Shown here piece after piece: positions 37,167 through 46,570 of a stretch of DNA of 64,000 nucleotides; position 1 is the stretch's first letter, and every line of letters begins with the position of its first letter. The DNA comes from Bifidobacterium sp. ESL0784 (GTDB taxonomy: Bacteria > Actinomycetota > Actinomycetes > Actinomycetales > Bifidobacteriaceae): positions 248,001-312,000 of the forward strand of contig NZ_JAQTHV010000003.1 in the NCBI RefSeq assembly GCF_029433295.1, written 5' to 3'. Made by a program: the position numbers and the translations under genes. The notes beneath the pieces were generated by a model. It saw nothing but the letters and a program-made list of their open reading frames with translations, did not search any database and was not told the DNA's origin.

Positions 37167-40100
37167 CTATTGCTTGGCGACCGTGACTTTCAGCTCGTCG
37201 GCGGACGTGTCGGCGTTGATGTCGAGCGTCGTGGCGAGCGTTTCGTGGGCAATAAGGTCACGGAACTGCTCGGCCTTCGGCGCATCGGCGACCGGCACAT
37301 CGAGCTTTAGGCTGATACGGTCGGCGATGTCAAGATCGGCTTCCTTGCGGGCATCCTGCACGGCGCGGATGACGTCTCGTGCATAGCCTTCGGCGATGAG
37401 GTCATCGGTCAACGCCGTGTCGAGAATGACGAAACCGCCGCCAGGAAGCGCTGCGGAAACATCGTTGGCGCGATCATCGGCACCGACTTCCTCGACCTGG
37501 TTGATCAGCGTGTATTCGCCATCTTCCAGCTTGAGGTCGCCGTTCGGCGTCTCTACGACCGGCGCACCGGATGCGTCGACGTGCCAGTTGCCGGACTTGG
37601 AGCCCTTGATGGCGAGCTGCACCTGCTTGCCAAGCCTCGGACCGGCGGCACGCGCATTGACCTTCAAGTCGTGCACGATCTTCAAACCGTGCTTGCCTGC
37701 GTCGGCGAGCGTGGAGAATTCCACGTCCTTGACATTGAGCTCGGTCTTCAGAATGTCGTCGTATTCGGCGACACCTTCGGGATTCTCGACCAGGACGGTG
37801 AGCTTGGCGAGTGGCTGACGCACGCGAATCTGGCAGGATTTGCGCAGCGAAAGCGTGCCGGAAACGACCTCGCGCACCTGCTCCATGGCGTCGACCAACG
37901 CAGGTTCATCCACCAAGACGCGACCCAGCTCGGTTTCCTTGCCCCGGTTGAGCTCGCCGGTGGTTTCAGCGTTCGCGCCGACATCGTGCGATTCCTCGTC
38001 TTGAACGGTGACGAACGGCCATTCGGCGAGATGCACCGATTCCCCGCCGGTAAGCCCGCGCCAGATCGACTCGGATTCCATCGGGGCCAGCGGAGCCATG
38101 ACGCGCATCAATACCTCAAGCACGGTGTAAAGCGTGTTGAAGGCGTTCTCATCCTCATCCCAGAAGCGTTCGCGGTTGTTGCGGATGTACCAGTTAGTGA
38201 GCATGTCGATGAAGTCCTGCACCGCAGCGCAGGCGTCGGAGATGGCGAAGGTGTCGAGCGCATGTTCGACGCTCACGACGAGCCTGCGAGTACGGGCCAG
38301 CAGGTAGCGGTCCATTTGCGGCAGTCCGGCGACTTCCTCATGCTTTAGCGCGCGAGCGTCGTACCCCTTGCCTCCGTTGGCCGCGTTGGCATAGAGCGTG
38401 AAGAAGTAATACGAGCTCCACACCGGCAGCAGCACCTGACGAACGGTATCGCGAATGCCGTCGGCGGTGACAATGAGGTTGCCACCACGCAGGATCGGCG
38501 AGGACATAAGGAACCAGCGCATCGCGTCGGAACCGTAATCGTTGAACACGCCGTTGACGTCCGGGTAGTTCCTGAGGTGCTTGCTCATCTTCTGGCCGTC
38601 GTCGCCGAGCACGATGCCGTGGCAGATGACGTTCTTGAAGGCGGGCTTGTCGAAGAGGGCCGTGGCCATGACGTGTAGCACATAGAACCAGCCGCGGGTC
38701 TGGCCGATGTATTCAACTACATAATCAGCCGGGAAATGCTGCTCGAAATACTCCTTGTTTTCGAAGGGGTAATGGAACTGGGCGAATGGCATGGAACCGG
38801 ATTCGAACCAGCAATCGAGCACGTCGGAGATGCGGTGCATGTGCGATTTGCCGGTCGGGTCGTCGGGGTTGACACGCGTCAGATTGTCGATATAGGGCCG
38901 ATGCATGTTGACGTTGCCCTCGCTGTCGCGTGGGTAGTCGCCGAAGTCGGCCTTGAGCTCATCAAGCGAACCGTAAACGTCGACGCGCGGGTACTTCGGG
39001 TCGTCGGAAACCCACACGGGAATCGGCGAGCCCCAGAAGCGGTTACGCGAAATCGACCAGTCGCGGGCGTTCTGCAGCCACTTGCCGAACTGGCCGTCCT
39101 TGACGTTTTCAGGAATCCAGTTGATCTTCTGGTTGTTGGCCAGCAAGCGGTCCTTGATCTTGGTGACGGAAACGAACCAGGAGGAGACCGGCTTGTAGAT
39201 CAGCGGGGTGCCACAGCGCCAGCAATGCGGGTAGGAGTGCACGTAGCTCTTCTCCTGGAAGAGCAGGGCACGGTGGTCCTCGGGGATGCGGGCCAGCGGG
39301 CCGTCACCGTTGCGCAGGTTGCGCAGAATCGGCAGGTTGGCGTCGAAAACGTACATGCCCTCGTAATCCGGGCATGCGGAGGTGAAGGTGCAGCTGGCAT
39401 CGAGCACGTCGATGGAGTTGACACCGTTGGCATTCAACGTGTTCATATCGTCTTCGCCATAGGGAGCCTGATGGACCAGACCAGTACCTTCGACGGTGTC
39501 GACATAGTCGGCCGCGAGGATCTGGTAGGCGTTCGGCCCGGGGACGTGCCCTTCGGACTCGGCCTCCTCCCCTGCAAAGTACGGGAAGACCGGCCAGTAG
39601 CGGCGACCGACCAGCTCCTTGCCCTTGAGCTTTCGGACGACCTCGTAGTTCTCGCCGAGTTCCTTGGCATACGAGCCGAGCAGCGGCTTGCCGAGGTAGA
39701 ACTTCTTGCCAGCGAACTTGCCCTCGGTTGGCTTGACCTCGACGTAATCGATGTCCTCGCCCACAACGATGAGGAAGTTGGTGGGTGTGGTCCATGGCGT
39801 CGTGGTCCAGAAGACGGCGTAGGCGTCATCCTCATCGCGCATCTTGACAGCGACGGAGACCGTGGTGTCCTGACGGTCCTGATAGACGTCGGCATCCATG
39901 CGCAACTCGTGCGCGGAAAGCGGGGTGCGGTCCTTCGGGCAATACGGCAGCACACGGTAGCCCTTGTAGGCCAGGCCCTTGTCGTAAAGCGTCTTGAACG
40001 CCCACATCACCGATTCCATATACGTGGTGTTCAGCGTCTTGTAGCCGTGCTCGAAATCGACCCAGCGGGCCTGACGGTGGACGTAATCCTTCCACTCGTT

Positions 40101-40547
40101 GGTGTATTTGAGAACGGACTTGCGGCAGGCATCGTTGAACTTCTCGATGCCCATCTCCTCAATCTGGTCGACCGATTCGATGCCAAGTTCCTTCTGCGCC
40201 TCAAGTTCGGCGGGCAGGCCGTGGGTGTCCCAGCCAAAGACACGGTTGACCTTGCGGCCCTTCATGGTCTGATAGCGCGGGATGACGTCCTTGGCGTAGC
40301 CAGTCAGGAGGTGGCCGTAGTGCGGCAGGCCGTTGGCGAACGGCGGGCCGTCGAAGAAGACGAATTCGTTGTCGCTGTGGTCACCGCTGGGGTTGCGTTC
40401 GACGGACTTTTCAAAGGTATCGTCCTTGTCCCAATAGTCGAGCACCGATTCTTCCATTTTGGGGAAGCTCGGGTTCGGCGCGACGTGTGCGCTTTGCTCG
40501 CCTACAGACGCCTTGGGATACACATGGGAATTGGTGGTTTCGCTCAC
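37167..40547 (-). CDS. ileS: isoleucine--tRNA ligase
   Basis: 1126 residues, the long IleS type. The HIGH-class motif PHYGHLL and the KMSKS-class motif KMSKHL are present, with the CP1 editing domain between them and the tRNA-binding C-terminus after. It charges tRNA-Ile in the cytoplasm. The start is GTG at 40547, preceded by GAGGAG. That ribosome site is part of the T-box leader described next, so expression should respond to uncharged tRNA-Ile at the level of translation. It ends at a strong terminator. Confidence 0.98.
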   Translation of the reverse strand: MSETTNSHVYPKASVGEQSAHVAPNPSFPKMEESVLDYWDKDDTFEKSVERNPSGDHSDNEFVFFDGPPFANGLPHYGHLLTGYAKDVIPRYQTMKGRKVNRVFGWDTHGLPAELEAQKELGIESVDQIEEMGIEKFNDACRKSVLKYTNEWKDYVHRQARWVDFEHGYKTLNTTYMESVMWAFKTLYDKGLAYKGYRVLPYCPKDRTPLSAHELRMDADVYQDRQDTTVSVAVKMRDEDDAYAVFWTTTPWTTPTNFLIVVGEDIDYVEVKPTEGKFAGKKFYLGKPLLGSYAKELGENYEVVRKLKGKELVGRRYWPVFPYFAGEEAESEGHVPGPNAYQILAADYVDTVEGTGLVHQAPYGEDDMNTLNANGVNSIDVLDASCTFTSACPDYEGMYVFDANLPILRNLRNGDGPLARIPEDHRALLFQEKSYVHSYPHCWRCGTPLIYKPVSSWFVSVTKIKDRLLANNQKINWIPENVKDGQFGKWLQNARDWSISRNRFWGSPIPVWVSDDPKYPRVDVYGSLDELKADFGDYPRDSEGNVNMHRPYIDNLTRVNPDDPTGKSHMHRISDVLDCWFESGSMPFAQFHYPFENKEYFEQHFPADYVVEYIGQTRGWFYVLHVMATALFDKPAFKNVICHGIVLGDDGQKMSKHLRNYPDVNGVFNDYGSDAMRWFLMSSPILRGGNLIVTADGIRDTVRQVLLPVWSSYYFFTLYANAANGGKGYDARALKHEEVAGLPQMDRYLLARTRRLVVSVEHALDTFAISDACAAVQDFIDMLTNWYIRNNRERFWDEDENAFNTLYTVLEVLMRVMAPLAPMESESIWRGLTGGESVHLAEWPFVTVQDEESHDVGANAETTGELNRGKETELGRVLVDEPALVDAMEQVREVVSGTLSLRKSCQIRVRQPLAKLTVLVENPEGVAEYDDILKTELNVKDVEFSTLADAGKHGLKIVHDLKVNARAAGPRLGKQVQLAIKGSKSGNWHVDASGAPVVETPNGDLKLEDGEYTLINQVEEVGADDRANDVSAALPGGGFVILDTALTDDLIAEGYARDVIRAVQDARKEADLDIADRISLKLDVPVADAPKAEQFRDLIAHETLATTLDINADTSADELKVTVAKQ

Positions 40548-40790
40548 CGTTGTCTCCTCGCTTGGCAGATGTCATGACTACCACGAGGACGATGACAGGC
40601 GCTAACACGCGCCGTTACCGCGGTACCACCTCGCTTGTTGAGCTGCGGATACTTGAACGCACCACACAACACAACCGCTTGAAGTACAGGCTGTCTCGGG
40701 CCCACCCGTCGGTTCTAATAAGCCATCCAACCAAATGAACAGCCGTTCTTCCAAAAGCTCCCCGCCGATAACGGATCAGTGCTTATGAAA
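40548..40790 (-). promoter_or_regulatory. translational T-box riboswitch of ileS
   Basis: On the minus strand GGTGGTACCGCGG (40618-40630) is the T-box core that pairs with the tRNA 3' end. Upstream lie GGGGAGC, GGAAGAACGG and GAACCGACGGGT-GGGCCCG segments typical of actinobacterial ileS T-boxes. The ribosome site GAGGAG (40554-40559) can pair with TCCTCG (40584-40589), forming a sequestering hairpin that tRNA binding would release. No T-run terminator is visible, so control is translational. Two ATC triplets (40767-40769 and 40774-40776) are candidates for the Ile specifier. Confidence 0.88.
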
Positions 40791-40950
40791 GCCATATTAA
40801 CACCTCATCACGATTGTGAAATTTCTTTTCCGATATCTGAAACAAGATAAAGCACCATCTTAAAAAGGAACGGCTCTATTTACTTACATGTAAAATAAAT
40901 ATCAAAATATGAAACTAACAGAGTAACTTCAAATTAACGACGAGGCAAAG

Positions 40951-43900
40951 ATGCAAATTACCAAAGGTGTAAATGTACCAGATGAAGTTCTTGATGCATT
41001 GGATGACAATAAGCTCGTATTCTTTGTCGGAGCTGGCGCCTCCAGAAGCGATCCATCCAATCTTCCTCTATTTAAGGGACTTGCAGATAGATTAGCAGAA
41101 GAAGCGGGTGTTCCTGGTCCAGAAGAGAACGACCCTTGCCATAATGAAGCTTTAGATTCATTTATAGGAAATTTGCCCAGAAATTTTGATCAGCAGTACC
41201 ACACACGTAATTTCTTCGCAAATGCAGGTGCAAAGCCCAATAGAACCCACCGAGCTATAGTGCGCTTAGCTGCCACAAATAAACATGAATTAAAAATTGT
41301 CACCACAAATTACGATACATTACTAGAACAAGCCAGTATTGATGCCCAACAAACTCCTCCACATGTTTATACTGCACCAGCACTTCCATCTGGTAAATCA
41401 TTCAAAGGAATCGTTCATATTCACGGCAAATATGACGATCAAGATTCTCCCTTAGTCCTTTCAGATCGAGATTTTGCAAGTGCGTATCTTTCTGAAGCTT
41501 GGGCTACCAGATTCCTTTTGGACATGTTCAAAAATTACACAGTTCTATTCATTGGATACAGTCATGATGATACTTTGATGCAATATTTGGCTATGGGATT
41601 ACCGTCAGAAACAAAAAGATATGTTCTCTGTCCCAAAATCAAAAAAGCGAAAGAAAAACAAAAGTGGGAACATCTAAAAATAATTCCAGTTGAATATCCA
41701 GTCCATAATGGCGATTTCTCAGAACTTCCTGAAGCTCTGGAACATTGGTATCAAGATATTTCAAGTAACCGCGCCGGAAGAAAAGCGCGTCTTCAGGAAA
41801 TTATGAATCATACTACATTATCCAAGACAGACAATGATTATCTAATCAAACAACTCCATACCGTTGATGGAGTCAAAGTTTTTGCAGATATCGCTCAGTC
41901 GAGTCTAGAATGGTTACGTTGGATTTTAAGCGTACCGGACTTTCGAGAATTATTTGAAGGCAAAGAACCAGACAAAGATAAAAAATATGAAGGCAAAATC
42001 CTATCTTGGTTTATAACTTATTTTGTTTCGAATTCTGATTCGGCTGATGTAGCGCTCTCACTTTTAAACGGAAAACCATTATCCGACACACTCTTTTACG
42101 AATTATGCCGTGCTTCAATTTTTTCAATAAGTGAGCATCCACAAAAAACCGATAAGATAGCAACTTATTTAATGACCTCAGTGCCCAGGCAAACTTTAAT
42201 TAACTGGCCAGACCCTGATATGTTTGCATATGGTTATAGCTCCACTGGCATGCCTTTGACATTATTATCTGCCTCGTTAAGACCATTCATTTCTAAGCAG
42301 TCTGGGACAATTTCATGGCAGATAAAACCAGACGCCATCAAGAAACAGCTCAAGCTAATTAAGAAGGACAAATCTTACAACAAGTATCAACTTTTCATAA
42401 TTCTTGAAAATTCTTTACTTGAAGCGTACAACCTGGCTCATTCCCAAAATGGAGATAGTTTATTTATAGATAACGTTATTGGCTTCCAACGTCCTCGAAT
42501 CGAGGCATCAGAAGAAGATAGAGATCATTACCCCACAGTTCCAGACGCAATTATTGACGCATTGAGAAGCTTAGGACAAAGCTACTCAAACTCTAACGAA
42601 CTCATTAATCATTGGATGAAAATGTCTTATCCTGTTTTCATACGGCTGGCTATCGATTTAGAAAATCATAGCCAAAACATACCGCCTGATACAAAAATCC
42701 AATGGCTGAATAGTAATAATCTGTTATATAACAATCCAGCTAAACATGAAACATTTTGTTTGTTAAGAGACAATCTTTATTTAGCCTCACAAACAACAAA
42801 AAATACGATATTGGCGAAAGCTCTGGATGGCCCATACGATAAAGCCTTTTTAGATAAACGAAGTTTTGAATATGATAAATACAATCTTCTTGTTTGGTTG
42901 TGTGATTCAGTGCCCAATTGGAATGAGGCTGAAAAAGAACGAGATCGAATTGCAAAACAGGAAAAGTTTGCTCCACGAGAACATCCTGATTTAGATTTCG
43001 TCATCTCTTCAGGCATGGTCGATTTTGCAGATGAAAATCCTCTAACCGATGACAAATTTATATTCGAAGCCAAGGAAAATCCGAAGTCACTGGTCACTCT
43101 GCTTGCTTCACTACCAACCCATCGAGAGCATCCGTTTGCGCCGGGAGGAACTTTTGATGGAGGAACTGAACAACTCACGAGGCTGAGCGTATCCAATACC
43201 GATGTGAGCTTGAATATTCTAGAAGCGGTTAAAGCAGATAATACTATCAATAACGATAAATCCTCTTTAATAATTGCTGCCATTATCAAAGGATGGGAAA
43301 ATTCAACTAATACAGTGTTGACAAAAGTGGTTTCAGCACTGGAGCCCTGCGTCACAAACTCAAAGCTAGCTCTTCCTATTGCACGCTTTATTGAGGCAAA
43401 GACCCGATCTTCTTCAAATGATATTGAAAACTTCCAAAACTTATCAAAACTTGCAACTAGATTATGGGATTGTCAGGCATCTGAATACACTGCCATTAAC
43501 CTGACAATGAATCCTTCAATGAGCACAGTTAATGAATGGCCCGGAATCATCACAAAATATTGGATTGATTATGCGCTAAAGACTCCAAAAACCAAGAAAT
43601 TCGAAGAAAAATTCGTAACATTATTAAATACAGATTTTCCAACATATCAGACAGTAGCTGGAACATTTGCATACAGAATGTTCAATCTCTTTGAAATGTA
43701 TCCAGAGTTCGTTGCAAAACAAATTTTCCCATTATTCTCGAAATCAGATACCGATTATTGGTGTTGGAATTCATATTTACTTAATTCTAGACAAATCGAT
43801 GCAAAAATAATCGACGCTGGTTTCGACAAAGAACTACTGTACGGCATGCAAAATTGCGAGAAATGGGGAACTCCTGACGACGGAACTCTTAGAATCCTAG

Positions 43901-44454
43901 AGCTGCTTGTTTTTGAAACCCTTTCGGTATCGCAAAATCTCGCCCTTCCGATAAAACAAAAATTGATGTCGTCGATTATAATCTATGGAAATCCTTTAGA
44001 ATTCGCAAAAGTAACGATTTTTCATGAACTATCTCAATGCAACGAAAAGATAATTAAACAGATATGGTCATCCTGGTTGCATGAATATTTCCAAAACCGT
44101 TGCAATGGTTTGCCTCGCGACAATTCCCCAGAAGAAATTAACTGGCTTTGTAGAGATCTATTTTATCTAAACACAGATGATTTAAATAAAGCAATCAAAG
44201 AATTCGAAAACATTACACCTTATCTTACTGAAGATATAATGTTTTCATTGGACAAGATAGACAGGGCAGATTCATCAAAACTGAAACTTTTTGAACGAAT
44301 GCTGAAGAATTCGCATCCAGATACGCCATTTGCCAATTATGCACTTCAAGAATTATTCGAGAAATTAGCAAAGGTACTGGAAGCAGAGAAGATGCAGTAT
44401 TTATACGCTATGGCCTATGAAAACGGATTTGACTTGAAATCACCCGAAGATTAA
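40951..44454 (+). CDS. large SIR2-domain protein, probable anti-phage NADase
   Basis: 1167 residues. The N-terminal SIR2 domain (about 1-280) has the NAD-binding FFVGAGAS at 24-31, TTNYD at 118-122 and the catalytic His in HIHGK (158), followed by LFIGYSHDD. The remaining 880 residues are helical and repeat-like without a family I can name. The architecture matches large defence sirtuins (DSR1/DSR2-like), which deplete NAD+ after sensing phage; membership is inference. AT-rich, unlike ileS upstream and pflB beyond. It is followed, on the opposite strand, by a toxin-antitoxin pair and a nuclease-like gene. Confidence 0.82.
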   Translation: MQITKGVNVPDEVLDALDDNKLVFFVGAGASRSDPSNLPLFKGLADRLAEEAGVPGPEENDPCHNEALDSFIGNLPRNFDQQYHTRNFFANAGAKPNRTHRAIVRLAATNKHELKIVTTNYDTLLEQASIDAQQTPPHVYTAPALPSGKSFKGIVHIHGKYDDQDSPLVLSDRDFASAYLSEAWATRFLLDMFKNYTVLFIGYSHDDTLMQYLAMGLPSETKRYVLCPKIKKAKEKQKWEHLKIIPVEYPVHNGDFSELPEALEHWYQDISSNRAGRKARLQEIMNHTTLSKTDNDYLIKQLHTVDGVKVFADIAQSSLEWLRWILSVPDFRELFEGKEPDKDKKYEGKILSWFITYFVSNSDSADVALSLLNGKPLSDTLFYELCRASIFSISEHPQKTDKIATYLMTSVPRQTLINWPDPDMFAYGYSSTGMPLTLLSASLRPFISKQSGTISWQIKPDAIKKQLKLIKKDKSYNKYQLFIILENSLLEAYNLAHSQNGDSLFIDNVIGFQRPRIEASEEDRDHYPTVPDAIIDALRSLGQSYSNSNELINHWMKMSYPVFIRLAIDLENHSQNIPPDTKIQWLNSNNLLYNNPAKHETFCLLRDNLYLASQTTKNTILAKALDGPYDKAFLDKRSFEYDKYNLLVWLCDSVPNWNEAEKERDRIAKQEKFAPREHPDLDFVISSGMVDFADENPLTDDKFIFEAKENPKSLVTLLASLPTHREHPFAPGGTFDGGTEQLTRLSVSNTDVSLNILEAVKADNTINNDKSSLIIAAIIKGWENSTNTVLTKVVSALEPCVTNSKLALPIARFIEAKTRSSSNDIENFQNLSKLATRLWDCQASEYTAINLTMNPSMSTVNEWPGIITKYWIDYALKTPKTKKFEEKFVTLLNTDFPTYQTVAGTFAYRMFNLFEMYPEFVAKQIFPLFSKSDTDYWCWNSYLLNSRQIDAKIIDAGFDKELLYGMQNCEKWGTPDDGTLRILELLVFETLSVSQNLALPIKQKLMSSIIIYGNPLEFAKVTIFHELSQCNEKIIKQIWSSWLHEYFQNRCNGLPRDNSPEEINWLCRDLFYLNTDDLNKAIKEFENITPYLTEDIMFSLDKIDRADSSKLKLFERMLKNSHPDTPFANYALQELFEKLAKVLEAEKMQYLYAMAYENGFDLKSPED

Positions 44455-44463
44455 AAATCAAAC

Positions 44464-44868
44464 TCAAAACGCGAAATTAGTAACAAACTCCGCAGGCGTC
44501 ATGATGGCTGGGGTGTCCACTTCGACATCGTCAAAATCTTTATCACCTGTGACGAAGACGTCCGCCGCGCCGATAACGGCCGAATACAAAACAGGGTAAT
44601 CGTTTGGATCACGAATCTCGAACAAGCCCTGTTTGGGATTCAGCGGCGTAACGACTGTCTCGAAACTCAACTCATATAGGAATTGTTCGAACACATCAAT
44701 ATGTTCAGGCCATTTTCGCATCACTACTTCGCGGGCTTCGTCTATTTCGAAAGTCGAAAGCAATAAGTCGTTGTTCTTCCACGATGCTACTTGTATGGCC
44801 CTGACCATATTGTACGAATGAAAAATAACAGCCGAGAGCAGCACATTGGTATCAATCATTACTCTCAT
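44464..44868 (-). CDS. PIN-domain toxin
   Basis: 134 residues. The acidic metal-binding residues of PIN-fold RNases are in place: Asp in MIDTNVLLS, Glu in TFEIDEAREVV, Asp in DPNDYPVL and the TGDKDF pair. It belongs to the group of 'putative toxin, PIN family' proteins. Its ATG overlaps the stop of the AbrB-type antitoxin (ATGA). It converges with the SIR2 gene, whose stop is nine bases away. Confidence 0.9.
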   Translation of the reverse strand: MRVMIDTNVLLSAVIFHSYNMVRAIQVASWKNNDLLLSTFEIDEAREVVMRKWPEHIDVFEQFLYELSFETVVTPLNPKQGLFEIRDPNDYPVLYSAVIGAADVFVTGDKDFDDVEVDTPAIMTPAEFVTNFAF

Positions 44869-45149
44869 TGTGTTTCCTGTCTTTTGGCTCTATCGATACG
44901 TACCTCCTTAATAAGTGTATTGAGGTCATCTTCGTTGTGCAATCCAGCTTTTTCCGCAGCTCCTGCGAATCCTTGAGATGCACGATCAACAGCTTCAAGG
45001 TTGGAGCCTTTCAAAACGATACTTCCGTCATCCATCTTGATGAAAAGAACCTTGTCACCTTTACGAATACCAAGACTTTTCCTTACGTCCGACGGAATAG
45101 TGACCTGTCCTTTGGAAGTCACTTTGGCCACGTCCATAACTTCACCCAT
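44865..45149 (-). CDS. AbrB/MazE-type antitoxin
   Basis: 94 residues from ATG 45149 (MGEVMDVAKV), five bases after AAGGAG. The N-terminal swapped-hairpin domain reads VTSKGQVTIPSDVRKSLGIRKGDK, a clear SpoVT-AbrB signature that binds DNA; the C-terminal half should bind the PIN toxin. An 18-bp perfect palindrome lies just upstream, the expected autoregulatory operator. Confidence 0.92.
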   Translation of the reverse strand: MGEVMDVAKVTSKGQVTIPSDVRKSLGIRKGDKVLFIKMDDGSIVLKGSNLEAVDRASQGFAGAAEKAGLHNEDDLNTLIKEVRIDRAKRQETQ

Positions 45150-45163
45150 CATCACTCCTTACA

Positions 45164-45181
45164 AGTAAGAAATTTCTTACT
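45164..45181. promoter_or_regulatory. palindromic operator of the AbrB/PIN module
   Basis: AGTAAGAAATTTCTTACT, a perfect 18-bp palindrome 15 bases upstream of the antitoxin start. Its placement over the promoter/ribosome-site region suggests binding by the AbrB-type antitoxin or toxin-antitoxin complex. Confidence 0.7.
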
Positions 45182-45284
45182 ATTACGATACCACGAGGTT
45201 CGCATTAGATTTCTTTCAGACCTACCTCAATATTGTCAAAAGACTGAAGTGGACAAAGTCCTAACCTTTTGAAACTTAAAAATC

Positions 45285-46457
45285 CTAAAGCAATCTATAT
45301 TCTTCAGGACTCCATCCTCGATATGGCGCCCCATAACCAATTACCTTTTTCTCGACTTGAGTAATTACTTCTTCAGATATCTTGGAAATCTCTTTTAAAT
45401 AAACTTTATCTAATCGGGGATTTACGATTCCCAAGCGCTTAATACCTTCAAATTTAGCTTCTCTGGAATGTTTGCCCATCAAATAATAGACCAGAACTTG
45501 TAAGGTATAACGAGTTTTCAAATCAGATTTCGAAACTTTAAAATCCCATAAAGTATCAGCTGTCAAAAAGTCGCCCTCACCCTGCGCGATATATCGAGTG
45601 TCATCGCCGCCAAAGACTTTAAAACCGTCACCCACGATTGGTCCATATTTTTCACGCCACGTCTGCGCACGAGAAATCATGATGCGAATTGAGTTTATCG
45701 TTGCAGCGTCAGGCAGAATTTCCTCTACACCTTGAGATATACGATACTGCGTTCTGGAAATTGCCTCATATGCGCTCAAACGACAACATGCAATTATCGA
45801 CTTATCGTCAACTCCGCTTATCGAATCCGCTAAATCAAATGCCTTATCCCCTTCATTGATGGCACTTGCTCCCTCAAAAGATGAGATGAAAATGTCCTCA
45901 ATAGACTTACAATCCAGCCAGCGAGTCATGTAATCTACGGTTGTTCCAACAATTGAAGGAGGGATATTTTCAGGTTCAAGTAATGGTCGACCTGAAGTCA
46001 GATCAAGACAGATGAAGGATTTTGGATGAACATATCCTCCCTTAGGCTGTTTCATTTGGCTTACTCTTTTAGTTACAGACACTCCTCTAGGCTTGCAAAT
46101 AAAAGATACATAGTCGTTTTCATATTCTAAACGTTGTTTTTGCTCTTCTTCTTTATGACGTTTATTTATTTCTATAATAAGTTCTTTTGTCTCTTGATCA
46201 CGCTTAATCCTAAGTTGAGCTAACTTTTTCTCCCATTGTTGCTGCTCCTCTTCTTCTTGTTCTTTTACCTGTTTTTCTTTTGTCTCTTTGGCTAGCCTAA
46301 TTTCTTTTTCCTGTTGTAAACGTTTCTGACGAAGCTTAAGTACCCTCTCATCTTTTAATACTTGTTCCTCGACAGGCATCGGGTCTTTATGACTCTTCGC
46401 GCTTTCAATGGTCTTTTTACGTAACCAAGCTTTATGAGAAATCTTATGCCTTGACAT
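45285..46457 (-). CDS. coiled-coil protein with PD-(D/E)XK-like nuclease signature
   Basis: 390 residues. Residues about 35-125 are a highly charged Glu/Lys/Gln coiled coil. The C-terminal third has GEGDFLTADTLWDFKVS (Asp296, then Asp305-Phe-Lys307) followed by TLQVLVYYLMG, giving Gln320-x3-Tyr324. Asp...DxK plus QxxxY is the arrangement in RecB/Cas4-type nucleases. I recognise no exact family. It is AT-rich, located beside the SIR2 and toxin-antitoxin genes, and ends about 130 bases from the antitoxin operator, so it probably belongs to the same defence island. The nuclease call is inference from motifs. Confidence 0.72.
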   Translation of the reverse strand: MSRHKISHKAWLRKKTIESAKSHKDPMPVEEQVLKDERVLKLRQKRLQQEKEIRLAKETKEKQVKEQEEEEQQQWEKKLAQLRIKRDQETKELIIEINKRHKEEEQKQRLEYENDYVSFICKPRGVSVTKRVSQMKQPKGGYVHPKSFICLDLTSGRPLLEPENIPPSIVGTTVDYMTRWLDCKSIEDIFISSFEGASAINEGDKAFDLADSISGVDDKSIIACCRLSAYEAISRTQYRISQGVEEILPDAATINSIRIMISRAQTWREKYGPIVGDGFKVFGGDDTRYIAQGEGDFLTADTLWDFKVSKSDLKTRYTLQVLVYYLMGKHSREAKFEGIKRLGIVNPRLDKVYLKEISKISEEVITQVEKKVIGYGAPYRGWSPEEYRLL

Positions 46458-46493
46458 TATTCTTATTCCATTCTTGCCAGATATCTATCAAAG

Positions 46494-46538
46494 TAAAAAA
46501 GGCATATTTATCGAAATAAATTACGATAAATATGCCCT
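46494..46538 (-). terminator. rho-independent terminator after pflA
   Basis: GGCATATTTATCG...CGATAAATATGCC, perfect 13-bp arms with a 10-base loop, and TTTTTT on the minus strand. It lies 33 bases after the pflA stop. Confidence 0.9.
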
Positions 46539-46570
46539 ATCAAGCATTCACGCTCTATAAGTACCAGTCT

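Noticed and set aside
38736-40577. A 613-codon open frame opposite ileS
   Set aside because: Antisense shadow of IleS with no recognisable domain; it also runs across the T-box ribosome-site region.
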